DNA of 28,909 nucleotides from CAZEQJ01 sp964514385 (GCA_964514385.1 CAZEQJ010000037.1:1-28909); one strand, 5' to 3'; positions 8,028 through 16,868 are shown, counted from the first letter of the stretch. The notes: generated from the letters alone by a model not told the origin. A program made the numbers and translations.

Positions 8028-9544
8028 TCGTTGTGGCAGCAGCTTTTACCTTTGGTTGCAGGCCTGAAAAAAATCACATCCGACCACCCTTTGCCGGTGT
8101 ATCTAACGAGCAGGTCGAGATCAGTTTCGAAGCGGAAGCAGGCGGGCTTCTCGAGCTGGAAGATGGCACCAGGATCAGCATACCTCCTCTGGCGTTTGTT
8201 AATCAGGATGGTGAAATCGTAAGAGGCGAAATCATCTTCCGCTACACTCAGCTTGAAAATCAGAAGGAAATACTCGTATCCGGTGTACCCATGCACTGGC
8301 AGGAAGATGATAATCTCAAGGTAATGGAATCCGCGGGGATGTTCGAACTGGAAGCCTTCAGCAAGAAAGAAAGGGTGGAACTGGCGCCGGATAAGGAAAT
8401 CATGACACAGATTGCTTCCAACATCGATGACCCATCCTTTGATCTGTTTTATTTTGATCAGGAAAATGGCATCTGGAATACCATTTCGCCTGTAACGCCG
8501 ATCAAAAATCCTGCTATCGATTCCATAGAAGCGCGTGTTGCTCCGATGACCGGAAAAGTGACGGATATGGATATGACCAACTGCTTTGTGCTCAATTATA
8601 ACTATGAGCTGGATATTTCCTATCCCAATTTTGACGATATTAAAAACCTGCCGGCAGCCGAACAGAAAAACTTTAATACGTACACATACGGTACTGAAAT
8701 CAGCTTTAACTCGATTATGAAACTGCTCAATGCCCGGCTGGAGGCCTACGGTATACAGTTTTCGAGATATGTGGGTGGCAGTCCGGTACGTTATAAAGGC
8801 AAAGACCGAAGCCCAAATGTGATCGTATGGCAGGCAGATAAGGAAGTACCTGCTTCAATAGGATTCGTGCCCGATATTTTTTATTCACCCTACGTCGAAA
8901 TAAAACCACTTTCCAGAGGCCGGTTTCAGTTTATTTTTGGAAAATCAACATATGATGAGCAGGGAAAATGGCAGGTCGTAGAGCTATTCAATACCATAGC
9001 AAGGCCCAAAATGCTGCTGAAAGATCTGTATAAGACTCCTGCTGAAGGATTTGCTCAAACGTACGATTCGCTGCTGGCTGAAATTGAAAAAGAAAAAATA
9101 CGGCTTCAAAACCAGAAAAAGGTCATTCGCGAATTTGCAGTACGCCAGCTGGGTGTATATAATTACGACATCATCAAAACCGATGACAGAATAATGGTGA
9201 AGGCTAAAATCCTGGTCGATGGTGAAAAATACAATAGCTTTAGTACGGATGTATATGTACTTCCGGTGGGAGAAAATACTGTGTTAAGATATACTGAAAA
9301 CACACTTGACAGATTTGTCCTTTATGATGAGCAGGAGTTTTTTGTCTTTACTCTGGTAAACGAAGAACAGGTGGCCATGCTGCCCGGCAGGACCATCACG
9401 GCAGAAAACTACCTTGGTCTGCAGGAAGCCGATGTACTGGAGCTAGCTCTTGAAACATCAGATTTATACATCAATACCATGGAGGATGTGGATGAATTAT
9501 TCAAAATGTTTGATCAGGAGCCTTCTTTGGCTTATTTTGAGTAA
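8003..9544 (+). CDS. Lipoprotein with N-terminal ZU5-like beta-sandwich domain
   Basis: This 513-residue protein carries a lipoprotein signal peptide ending AAAFTFGC (Cys19). Residues about 40-140 follow a pattern common in Bacteroidota surface proteins: LELEDGTRISIPPLAFVNQ, then a strand of the type GEIIFRYTQL and LVSGVPM, which I read as a ZU5-like beta-sandwich. The remainder has no recognised domain. There is a predicted coiled coil around EIEKEKIRLQNQKKVIREF, about residues 354-375. The start at 8003 overlaps the previous gene. An ATG at 7998 is out of this frame. The protein is probably exposed on the outer membrane as a structural or adhesion component; this is inferred from domain type and context only. 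Confidence 0.82.
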   Translation: MQFRFSLLIVVAAAFTFGCRPEKNHIRPPFAGVSNEQVEISFEAEAGGLLELEDGTRISIPPLAFVNQDGEIVRGEIIFRYTQLENQKEILVSGVPMHWQEDDNLKVMESAGMFELEAFSKKERVELAPDKEIMTQIASNIDDPSFDLFYFDQENGIWNTISPVTPIKNPAIDSIEARVAPMTGKVTDMDMTNCFVLNYNYELDISYPNFDDIKNLPAAEQKNFNTYTYGTEISFNSIMKLLNARLEAYGIQFSRYVGGSPVRYKGKDRSPNVIVWQADKEVPASIGFVPDIFYSPYVEIKPLSRGRFQFIFGKSTYDEQGKWQVVELFNTIARPKMLLKDLYKTPAEGFAQTYDSLLAEIEKEKIRLQNQKKVIREFAVRQLGVYNYDIIKTDDRIMVKAKILVDGEKYNSFSTDVYVLPVGENTVLRYTENTLDRFVLYDEQEFFVFTLVNEEQVAMLPGRTITAENYLGLQEADVLELALETSDLYINTMEDVDELFKMFDQEPSLAYFE

Positions 9545-9553
9545 AAATTTGCT

Positions 9554-10279
9554 ATGAGAATATTTGTCGTATTCAGTCTGATTTTCTGTTTCTCCTGTAC
9601 CACTCCTTCCGCTGACCTTGAGCAGCAAAAGAAAAAAGGAGAACGGGTAGTAGTTACCGAGCAATATGATGGCAGTAAAACGGAGGTTACGTATATACCC
9701 GGTAAAATAAAGCATGGGCCAGCCCGCATTTATTACCCTGACGGCACGTTGAAGTTGGAGCTGACCTATGAAAACGGACTGCAGGAAGGCATCTCAAAGC
9801 TTTATTATAAGGAAGGGTCACTGTATCAGGAAACTCCCTATGAAAACGGCTCCGTAAATGGAACCCGTAAAAAGTATTTCAGAAATGGTAACCTGATGAG
9901 TGAAATTCCATTCAAAAACAGCCATCCGGGGATTGGACTAAAGGAGTACACCATAGACGGGAAAGTTGTGAGCCGCAACCCAAGAATAGAGTTTACAATT
10001 ACCGACCGTCTCAAGGAGGACAACCGGGTTTATATCAATGGCCGGCTGTCCGACGGAAGTACAAATGTGGAGTTTTTTGTTGGCGGCCTGGTAGACGGAC
10101 GCTACCTCCATGACGATCTGAAAGAAATTCCATCCAAAAACGGGGTGATGGAGATAGTGGAAACACTGGAACCCGGCCAGACAGCAGTAGCAGACAGTGA
10201 GATCATTGCCGTACTGACTACCCCGCAGCGCAATAAATATATTACCGTTGGAAGGTTGCAATACGAGCTCAAGCATTAG
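9554..10279 (+). CDS. MORN-repeat-variant lipoprotein
   Basis: This encodes 241 residues with a lipoprotein signal ending FCFSC (Cys15). Residues about 50-125 contain three MORN-like repeats of about 23 residues, visible as HGPARIYYPDGTLKLELTY, EGISKLYYKEGSLYQETPY and GTRKKYFRNGNLMSEIPF. Database annotation often labels such proteins 'YwqK-family antitoxin', but nothing here points to a toxin partner. The last hundred residues form a beta-rich region without a recognised family. The gene sits nine bases after the preceding lipoprotein and is probably in the same operon. The role is unknown; an envelope location is likely. Confidence 0.83.
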   Translation: MRIFVVFSLIFCFSCTTPSADLEQQKKKGERVVVTEQYDGSKTEVTYIPGKIKHGPARIYYPDGTLKLELTYENGLQEGISKLYYKEGSLYQETPYENGSVNGTRKKYFRNGNLMSEIPFKNSHPGIGLKEYTIDGKVVSRNPRIEFTITDRLKEDNRVYINGRLSDGSTNVEFFVGGLVDGRYLHDDLKEIPSKNGVMEIVETLEPGQTAVADSEIIAVLTTPQRNKYITVGRLQYELKH

Positions 10280-10306
10280 GGAAAGCCAGGTATAGACGTA
10301 TATTTG
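10276..10306 (+). promoter_or_regulatory. Promoter of the methyltransferase gene (TTA-N20-TATATTTG)
   Basis: TATATTTG at 10299-10306 is a perfect -7 box of the TAnnTTTG type. A TTA at 10276-10278, one base off TTG, lies 20 bases upstream. Transcription would begin about ten bases before the ATG at 10323, giving a very short leader. This separates the methyltransferase from the lipoprotein operon that ends at 10279. Confidence 0.6.
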
Positions 10307-10322
10307 CAGCAAATTCTCAGGT

Positions 10323-10853
10323 ATGATCGACACCGGAAAATGGCTGGAAAGATTTCTTCAGAAACAACGATTTAAACGTGTTATCCCCCATCTGAAAGGA
10401 GATGTTCTGGATTTTGGTGGGAATGAGGGAGAGCTCAAACAGCTGGTAACAGGGAGTTATCTATGTGTAAACTACGATCACTCCGTAATGGATGGTGCCG
10501 AGCCTGATACTATCATCAGTCTCGCTGTGGTCGAACATATCCACGTCGAAGATGTATATGCTGTTTTTAGACGGTTTAAAAAAATGCTGAGATCAGATGG
10601 TCATATTTTTCTGACTACCCCTACCCCTGCTTCAAAGCCTGTACTGGAATTCCTCGCCCGAATCGGCCTGCTGGACAAAGAAAATATTGAAGAACATAAA
10701 CACTACTGGACGCGTCACGACCTGAATGAACTGGCCGTTAAAACCGGATTTGAAATGGTGCGGTACCGTAAATTTCAGCTGGGCTTCAATCAATGGGCCT
10801 TGATGAAGCATGCTAAGGATGATCCATCAGCCGGTCAGGATAATCGCTTATAA
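10323..10853 (+). CDS. Class I SAM-dependent methyltransferase, short form
   Basis: This encodes 176 residues. The AdoMet-binding motif I is DVLDFGGNEGEL (residues about 27-38), and the post-motif segment PDTIISLAVVEHI with LRSDGHIFLTTPTP is typical of Methyltransf_11/23 proteins. It is shorter than most of the family (usually 200-250 residues), because the region between motif I and the VVEHI motif is compact. The substrate is unknown; related small enzymes often act on glycans, lipids or quinones. Its last 41 bases overlap the 3' end of the convergent glycerophosphodiester phosphodiesterase gene, so both C-terminal ends are encoded by the same DNA. Confidence 0.85.
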   Translation: MIDTGKWLERFLQKQRFKRVIPHLKGDVLDFGGNEGELKQLVTGSYLCVNYDHSVMDGAEPDTIISLAVVEHIHVEDVYAVFRRFKKMLRSDGHIFLTTPTPASKPVLEFLARIGLLDKENIEEHKHYWTRHDLNELAVKTGFEMVRYRKFQLGFNQWALMKHAKDDPSAGQDNRL

Positions 10854-11679
10854 TTCCATCTACGCCCATTTGGCGTATTGCTGCAATATCTTCGGGTGAA
10901 TTCACCGTCCAGGGCACCACTTCGAAGTTTCTGCTCTGCAACATCATGACTTTATCCCTGTCCAATAAGCGGAAATAAGGACTTATAACGCTAGGTTTTT
11001 GGATTAATGCTGCCAGTTTATCCTCTATAGACTCACCAGAATCTACCAGTAAGGCAAGTTTTACATCCGGATAATGGTCACCAACATAATTGAGCATCCG
11101 CACATCAAAAGACTGCAGAATTATGCGATCTCTCAATCCTGCAGCATCTACCACTCCCATCACTTTATTTGCAAAAACGTCTATCTCCGGATGGTACAAG
11201 CCATCACCTTCGGGTGTACTTTTGGGCTCAATATTATAGCGTGGCTGAGGTAAATTTTCACGGTCACAATACCTGGCTACATCCTCAAATACCGATGAAA
11301 GCTTTGGCTTGTATACTGCCATTTTTTTCTGATCAGGGAACCTCATATTACCGCCAGACCCGCAATCATATGTCATGAGGCTGTCGTAATCGATAGCATA
11401 AATGCGGACTTCAGATTCTGTATCACCGGTATCACAGATCGACGGCAACACTACCGGATCATGTGATACAATCACACTACCGTCAGCTGATATTACAACA
11501 TCAAGTTCGAGGTAGTCTACTCCAATAGAGGCAGCATATAAAAATCCGGGTATCGAATTCTCCGGGTAAAGGCCCCTGGCGCCACGATGACCGTGAACAT
11601 CAGGTAACCTCTCGTCCTGCCTTTGATGGCAGGAAATGAGCACGGATAGGATAAAAGCCAGATAAAAGAAAAATTTCAT
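10813..11679 (-). CDS. Glycerophosphodiester phosphodiesterase lipoprotein
   Basis: This encodes 288 residues. The ATG at 11679 was chosen because it begins a lipoprotein signal (MKFFFYLAFILSVLISC, Cys17). The catalytic motif is complete: HGHRGARGLYPENS supplies the first histidine, arginine and the PEN triplet, LELDVVISADG supplies the metal-binding Glu and Asp, and VSHDP supplies the second histidine. The downstream IEPKS and the closing VDGIISDYPDRL also match GDPD enzymes. The reaction is hydrolysis of glycerophosphodiesters to glycerol-3-phosphate and an alcohol, here probably periplasmic or outer-membrane. This makes it a phosphate- or phospholipid-scavenging enzyme, which is of interest given the PhoX-like protein about 10 kb away. 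Confidence 0.93.
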   Translation of the reverse strand: MKFFFYLAFILSVLISCHQRQDERLPDVHGHRGARGLYPENSIPGFLYAASIGVDYLELDVVISADGSVIVSHDPVVLPSICDTGDTESEVRIYAIDYDSLMTYDCGSGGNMRFPDQKKMAVYKPKLSSVFEDVARYCDRENLPQPRYNIEPKSTPEGDGLYHPEIDVFANKVMGVVDAAGLRDRIILQSFDVRMLNYVGDHYPDVKLALLVDSGESIEDKLAALIQKPSVISPYFRLLDRDKVMMLQSRNFEVVPWTVNSPEDIAAIRQMGVDGIISDYPDRLMDHP

Positions 11680-11724
11680 TGTCCGAAATAAGTTGCTGTA
11701 AAGATCCAATTACTAATTTAGCAT

Positions 11725-12198
11725 ATGATCTCAAAGGTTTTGAGTCTTTGTCTCCTTATTTTTATCTCCTGTGCAACGGTACAGGATGTAACCTGGAAAC
11801 ACGTTATGTCTACATCTGACGAAGATGTCGATTCTGTTTCGTATTTCAGGCTCCAAACTGATCAACTATACGCAGATCTGATAAAAAATTATACCGGGAC
11901 TTTTACTGTAGTTTTGCCCTCGGGATATGGCATGACAGACACCTTTGAAATAACAGGCAATCAGGTATTACCCGAAAATCTGGCGGATAAATATGGCATT
12001 TACACCTTTGAAGGCTTTCAAAAAAATAATCCCGTCAGGCGTATAAGACTCGAATACCGTTCGTTTATTACTATAATGTATAACCAGTCCGGAGAAACGC
12101 AGTTTCTCGTCCCGGCAGACACCATCAACCAAATTTATGGTTATTACGATAAAAAATATGCGAAAACACCTGACCCTTCCTGGTCCCGGGATTATTAG
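11725..12198 (+). CDS. Small lipoprotein of unknown function
   Basis: This 157-residue protein has a lipoprotein signal ending LIFISC (Cys16). The body is beta-rich with no recognised family. A weak promoter-like pair (TTG at 11693, TAATTTAG at 11714, spacing 18, one mismatch) lies so close to the ATG that the transcript would be almost leaderless. The 3' end overlaps the start of the secreted metalloprotease by 41 bases, so the two are translationally linked and probably co-expressed. A chaperone or partner role for the protease is conceivable but not shown. Confidence 0.8.
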   Translation: MISKVLSLCLLIFISCATVQDVTWKHVMSTSDEDVDSVSYFRLQTDQLYADLIKNYTGTFTVVLPSGYGMTDTFEITGNQVLPENLADKYGIYTFEGFQKNNPVRRIRLEYRSFITIMYNQSGETQFLVPADTINQIYGYYDKKYAKTPDPSWSRDY

Positions 12199-15100
12199 TA
12201 TTTTTCTGCTTTTGCCGCTGATGACCCTTGCACAGCAAATGGAATGGAAATCAGTGCATGAGCAGCCAGCCACGGGTCGTTTATTTACCCTTAATGAAAC
12301 GGGGCTGAACCCGGAAAATATCAGGCTGCCGATGCCCGACGGAAATATTATTGAATGTGACTGCCGTCCTTCATCTTTGGTACCACCCGCACTACAGCAG
12401 AAATTTTCCTCTATCCGCGTATATGAAGGTCATGATGCTCATAACCCTGAACGCACCATCCGGATAAACACCGGCCCCAAAGGTATACATGCTACCATTT
12501 TCTCAAAGGAAGATGGAATGGTGTATATCGACCCGGAGTCACCCGGTAAATACCTGTCTTACTCAGTCCGCGACTACAAAAAATCAAACCCGTGGCCGGC
12601 TATAGCAGATGAAATAATTGCGCATACAGACGCACATAATACCTACCAGCGAACGACCTCTAATGCAGGTAAAGTCCGGCGGTATACGGTAGCTATTGCT
12701 GCCACGGGTGAATTCACTCAATACCATGGAGGCACAGTAGCAGACGGCCTGAGTGCCATTGTAACCATTCTCAACCGGGTAGAAGAAATTTATAAGCGTG
12801 ACCTGGCCATTACCTTTACCCTCGCGGATGATAATGACCTCATCATTTTCACCGATGGAACAAACGATCCGTTTAGCAACAACAGCGCCGGTGCATTAAT
12901 AGATGAGAGCCAGGAAGTGATCGACTCATTAATTGGTAATGACAATTATGACATGGGGCATGTATTCAGCACAGGGGGCGGTGGACTCGCCTTCCTGGGA
13001 TCGGTATGTGAACCGGGCGCAAAGGCCAAAGGAGTTACCGGCTTGCCCGAACCTATAGGAGACCCGTTTGCTGTGGATTATGTAGCACATGAATTCGGCC
13101 ATCAGTTTGGGGCTACGCATACCTTTAATGGAGTAAATGGTGGTTGTGGGGCGAATCGCTCTTCAATCACTGCCTATGAACCCGGTAGTGGCTCCACAAT
13201 TATGGCCTATGCAGGGCTTTGTGGCTCCGATAACATTCAGCTTGCTGCCGATCCTTATTTCCATACAGCCAGCCTCGATCAGATGGTTACCTATATCAAT
13301 TCATTTGGTAATTGTGCTGCAGAAACTCCCATTGACAACACTGCACCATCTATCAGCCATATCAGCCCGGATTTATTATCTGTGCCGATGTCGACACCAT
13401 TTATCCTGTCCGCGGGGGCAACAGACAGTGAGGACAATCTGCTCACCTTTTCATGGGAGCAGTATAACCTCGGTGCAGCGCGTGCCCAGTCACAGCAACC
13501 AACGGATAACGGACCAGTATTTAGCAGTCAGGCACCTCAGCTGGAGGGAAGTCGTGATTTTCCTTTTGGTGTGACATCTGCGACAGACCGAAACTACACT
13601 TTTCGTCTGACAGTGCGCGATAACAACCCTGATGGAGGGGCCTTCGTCAATGACTATTTTCTCGACTATTCATTTTTATCCTCAGCCGGACCTTTCCGTT
13701 TGAGTGCCGGTACAGATACTTTGCAGCATTCTGTGCCGGAATTACTGCAATGGGATGTAGCAGGGACAGCTGCACCACCTATCGATTGTGAATGGCTTAA
13801 AATTGAACTTTTCGGATCAGCAGAGACCCTTATCATCGACAGCGTGGCAAACGATGGTGAACACCTAATTCTCCTCCCTTCCACTCTGGAAGGCCTGGCA
13901 GGCATCCGGCTTTCAGCAATCGATAACATATTCTACACCGAAAAGGACATTACGGTAATCCCACCTGTAGATGAAGTCTGCGCCAGTTTTTTAAACAGTC
14001 CGTTGGTGACATGCGGCACACAGGATACCTTTCAGCTCAGTCTTATATGGTCAGGGGCACAGCTTCCGGTTTCATGGGGAAGCAACAGCTCCATTATTTT
14101 CAATACACCGGATATCATACTGGCTACAGACACCCTTGATGTCATCATATCGGATATTCCTGTTGGAAAATCAACCTTTTACCTCTATGCTGAAGAAATT
14201 GATACTCTGTTTTTTACGTTGACTAACCTGAACTACCCCGCCCCTGAGCCCATACTGCCTGATCAGCAAATGATTAGTCCTGACACTTTGCAGCTTTTTA
14301 CATGGTCGGGAGAAAAGGACGATAATTATCAAATAAATATTTACGATGATGAGGGCATGTCAGTGTTCCGTGAATTTACTGATGGTGATACGTTGATATT
14401 TCTGGATGATGACCTTTTACTGCCGGGATTAATCTATAGCTGGGAGGTCGTCAGTGAAAATATCTGTCGAAATGTGACTTCTGCAAACCGTCCGGAATTT
14501 TCTACCACATTCAGGCAAACGGTTGAATATACAAGCAACGAAGGTGGCTCCATACCGGATAATGGCACTGCACGTTTTTTCCATAGCATAACACCGAATG
14601 CCGCTGCAGAACTGGAAAGCGTAGAACTGCAAATGACCCATACCTGGCTGGAGGACCTGGATATATTTCTGAAGGCTCCGGATGAAAATCCTCAAATACT
14701 ATTCGATCAGGACTGTTTCCTCAGTGATTATGAAGACAACTTCCTGTTACGTTTTCAGGATGGGCAAACTTCAGTATGTCCGCCCCATTTCAGAAGTGAA
14801 TATTTCCAGCCTGTCAATGCGATACGTTCGTTTCCAGCCTCCTCAGGCACATGGGAACTGATCATTACCGACAATTTATTCCTTGATGAGGGTGAACTGA
14901 TCAGCTGGACCCTGATTTTCAATCAAAATACACCGGTAAATATTGACGCTGTCACGGCCCAGCCGACATCTGCCTCGGTATGGTTTTCAGATGTATCCTT
15001 CGATTCTGTAACCTACACAGCCGATGTTAACGGGCTCCAACTGGGAGTTATTGAAACTTCCCCTTTTGAGATCACAGGTCTGATGCCGAATACAACTTAC

Positions 15101-15388
15101 ACTGTTAATCTGTTTTTCGAGACACAGGGACTATCCGGTAAAGTTTCAGAAACCTTTACGACCCCTCAATATACTTCGGTTGAGGATGCGGATATTCTGG
15201 TATACCCTAACCCATCCAGTGGCACCTTTTCTACACCGGATACAGATGTGAGAATTGTAGATATCCGTGGAAAACAACGGGATGCCTCCTATTATATCAA
15301 TGGAAACAGGCGGGAATATTATGGTTTACCAAAAGGTATTTACTTTGTAATAATGAATGAAACTACGATAAAATTATTGATACAATGA
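12158..15388 (+). CDS. Secreted reprolysin-type metalloprotease with P-domain and T9SS sorting domain
   Basis: This encodes 1076 residues from the ATG at 12158, which starts a signal peptide (hydrophobic core IISIFLLLPLMTLA). An N-terminal propeptide spans about 30-170. The catalytic domain follows (about 175-395): the zinc motif HEFGHQFGATH is residues 311-321, and the Met-turn is STIMAYAG with Met349, placing it among M12B-like metzincins. Next come Ig/PKD-like segments (from about 405), a proprotein-convertase P-domain (about 789-922, with WLEDLDIFLKAP and SSGTWELIITDN), a fibronectin type III-like domain (about 923-1005), and a T9SS C-terminal domain from 1007 with VYPNPSSG and a terminal KLLIQ. 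It should be exported by Sec, then released or attached at the surface through T9SS. The stop overlaps the next start (ATGA). Confidence 0.93.
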   Translation: MRKHLTLPGPGIISIFLLLPLMTLAQQMEWKSVHEQPATGRLFTLNETGLNPENIRLPMPDGNIIECDCRPSSLVPPALQQKFSSIRVYEGHDAHNPERTIRINTGPKGIHATIFSKEDGMVYIDPESPGKYLSYSVRDYKKSNPWPAIADEIIAHTDAHNTYQRTTSNAGKVRRYTVAIAATGEFTQYHGGTVADGLSAIVTILNRVEEIYKRDLAITFTLADDNDLIIFTDGTNDPFSNNSAGALIDESQEVIDSLIGNDNYDMGHVFSTGGGGLAFLGSVCEPGAKAKGVTGLPEPIGDPFAVDYVAHEFGHQFGATHTFNGVNGGCGANRSSITAYEPGSGSTIMAYAGLCGSDNIQLAADPYFHTASLDQMVTYINSFGNCAAETPIDNTAPSISHISPDLLSVPMSTPFILSAGATDSEDNLLTFSWEQYNLGAARAQSQQPTDNGPVFSSQAPQLEGSRDFPFGVTSATDRNYTFRLTVRDNNPDGGAFVNDYFLDYSFLSSAGPFRLSAGTDTLQHSVPELLQWDVAGTAAPPIDCEWLKIELFGSAETLIIDSVANDGEHLILLPSTLEGLAGIRLSAIDNIFYTEKDITVIPPVDEVCASFLNSPLVTCGTQDTFQLSLIWSGAQLPVSWGSNSSIIFNTPDIILATDTLDVIISDIPVGKSTFYLYAEEIDTLFFTLTNLNYPAPEPILPDQQMISPDTLQLFTWSGEKDDNYQINIYDDEGMSVFREFTDGDTLIFLDDDLLLPGLIYSWEVVSENICRNVTSANRPEFSTTFRQTVEYTSNEGGSIPDNGTARFFHSITPNAAAELESVELQMTHTWLEDLDIFLKAPDENPQILFDQDCFLSDYEDNFLLRFQDGQTSVCPPHFRSEYFQPVNAIRSFPASSGTWELIITDNLFLDEGELISWTLIFNQNTPVNIDAVTAQPTSASVWFSDVSFDSVTYTADVNGLQLGVIETSPFEITGLMPNTTYTVNLFFETQGLSGKVSETFTTPQYTSVEDADILVYPNPSSGTFSTPDTDVRIVDIRGKQRDASYYINGNRREYYGLPKGIYFVIMNETTIKLLIQ

Positions 15389-16122
15389 AAAATATGCTGA
15401 TATACGGCCTGGTATTTATTTTTGCATGCACCGGCAATGAAGAAAACGGAGTAGTATCAGATGTACCCCCTCCATCAAACCCCCAGACAGTGGAAGAAAA
15501 AGAAAATGAGAATGCCCCTATAACATACCTGGCATTAGGCGACTCCTATACCATTGGTCAATCAGTAGAAGAGGCAGCACGATGGCCATATCAGCTGAGG
15601 GATTCACTTCGCTCACGTGACATCGCGATCAATGACCTGAAGATTATCGCACGTACAGGTTGGAGTACCGACCAGCTACTGGATGCCATGGATGCTGATG
15701 AAGATCTTGACAATAACGAGTATACCATTGTTTCTCTCCTGATCGGGGTAAATAACCAGTACAGGGGACTTTCTTTTCAGACCTTTCAGAATGAATTCAG
15801 GGAATTGCTGAACCGGGCGGTAGTGCTGGCCGGAAGAAAGCGGGAAAATGTATTTGTGCTTTCAATCCCTGACTATTCTGTAACACCTTTTGTAATACCG
15901 TCAGATAAAGAGCGTATAGCGGATGAACTGGAAATGTATAATCAGCGATCACTCGAAATCTGCAATGAACTTGGCATCACCTATTTCAATATTACGCCAA
16001 TAAGCCAGAAAGCAGCGGATGACTCGAGTTATATTGCGAGTGACAACCTGCATCCATCAGGAAAAATGTATGCCGAATGGGCAGGGCTAATCGTAGATGA
16101 TGTTGCCAGAAAACTGAACTGA
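15385..16122 (+). CDS. SGNH/GDSL hydrolase lipoprotein
   Basis: This 245-residue protein has a short lipoprotein signal (YGLVFIFAC, Cys15) and an acidic, proline-rich linker before the catalytic domain. The four SGNH blocks are present: block I ALGDSYTIG with nucleophile Ser54, block II ARTGWS with the glycine, block III GVNNQYRG with the asparagine, and block V DNLHPSG with the catalytic Asp and His. The family contains esterases, lipases and polysaccharide deacetylases, and the exact substrate is not readable. Translation should be coupled to the protease through the ATGA overlap, so both probably act on the same external material. It is likely attached to the outer membrane. Confidence 0.92.
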   Translation: MKNMLIYGLVFIFACTGNEENGVVSDVPPPSNPQTVEEKENENAPITYLALGDSYTIGQSVEEAARWPYQLRDSLRSRDIAINDLKIIARTGWSTDQLLDAMDADEDLDNNEYTIVSLLIGVNNQYRGLSFQTFQNEFRELLNRAVVLAGRKRENVFVLSIPDYSVTPFVIPSDKERIADELEMYNQRSLEICNELGITYFNITPISQKAADDSSYIASDNLHPSGKMYAEWAGLIVDDVARKLN

Positions 16123-16169
16123 TCGTTAAAAAAGTGACGTATATCGAAATTATTCCGGGTAAACATCGT

Positions 16170-16177
16170 TATTTTTG
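16170..16177 (+). promoter_or_regulatory. -7 box upstream of the acidic-tailed lipoprotein (TATTTTTG)
   Basis: TATTTTTG matches TAnnTTTG. There is no TTG at the correct upstream spacing, so only the -7 element is supported. Transcription near 16183 would place the 9-bp inverted repeat at 16185-16209 at the very 5' end of the mRNA. Confidence 0.5.
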
Positions 16178-16184
16178 CAAAAAT

Positions 16185-16209
16185 TTACTTAAACCTTAAC
16201 TTTAAGTAA
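16185..16209. repeat. Perfect 9-bp inverted repeat in the leader of the lipoprotein gene
   Basis: TTACTTAAA (16185-16193) and TTTAAGTAA (16201-16209) are exact reverse complements separated by seven bases. The element lies between a -7 box and the ATG at 16221. It could be an operator for a dimeric regulator or a 5' stabilising hairpin in the mRNA. It is AT-rich, so chance is not excluded. Confidence 0.6.
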
Positions 16210-16220
16210 TTAAAACTAAA

Positions 16221-16868
16221 ATGAATTTAAGCAGGGTACTTGTGTTATGCGCTTTCACTGCCTGGTGTGCCTCCTGTACACAACAGGTGTGCCCTGCCTA
16301 TCAAAGCTATTATTATCATAATCAGGGCTCCAGTGATATGGCCTTTTCTCTATTCACGGAAGATTCAATTCCAAGAAATGATATTTCCAATTTTGAGAAA
16401 AACCGTTATGGCATAGCCAAAAAAGAGCCTTACTATCTCAAACAGCTATCCCTTCACACGGTAGAGAAGAAACATGTTTACGGGCAAAGTATTGAACAGG
16501 ATTCATTGATCCTGCTGGCAGAGCTACAGATTGAGCAGGACTCAATGCTGAGTGATGTAATCAGCCAGTTCGGGATTTACAACAGGATCGACCTGGGATA
16601 CAACGCTGAGCAGGAATACTATAGCTATGCTTTTGGGGATATTTTTGAAAATGAAGAGAACTACCTCAATATTGAAGGCCAAGGCGTAGTGCAGGAAAAA
16701 GAAAATGAAGAGGAAACAACATTCTTCCAGCGAATTTTCAGCTGGTGGCCGCCATTTGGCAAGAATGATATCATCGAATACGAGGACGGCGACATAGAAG
16801 AAGGGGAACTCCCTGCAGAAGATTCCGGGCAAACAGGCGAAGAATCGTCAGGTGGTGATGATCAATAA
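16221..16868 (+). CDS. Lipoprotein of unknown function with acidic C-terminal tail
   Basis: This encodes 215 residues with a lipoprotein signal ending AWCASC (Cys19). Directly after it comes CPAYQSYYYH followed by FSLFTEDSIPR. I recall a similar CPAY-start pattern from other Bacteroidota lipoproteins of unknown role, but this is memory of a pattern, not a database match. The middle is charged, and the last 40 residues are very rich in Glu, Asp, Gly and Ser (for example EYEDGDIEEGELPAE), which suggests a disordered anionic tail that may bind cations. It is transcribed from its own promoter and converges on the SpoU-type methyltransferase with a 7-base overlap. Confidence 0.78.
   Translation: MNLSRVLVLCAFTAWCASCTQQVCPAYQSYYYHNQGSSDMAFSLFTEDSIPRNDISNFEKNRYGIAKKEPYYLKQLSLHTVEKKHVYGQSIEQDSLILLAELQIEQDSMLSDVISQFGIYNRIDLGYNAEQEYYSYAFGDIFENEENYLNIEGQGVVQEKENEEETTFFQRIFSWWPPFGKNDIIEYEDGDIEEGELPAEDSGQTGEESSGGDDQ

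Noticed and set aside
9554..10279. Antitoxin (YwqK label) of a toxin-antitoxin pair
   Set aside because: The protein is a signal-bearing MORN-repeat lipoprotein with no toxin-like neighbour; the label would be an annotation artefact.
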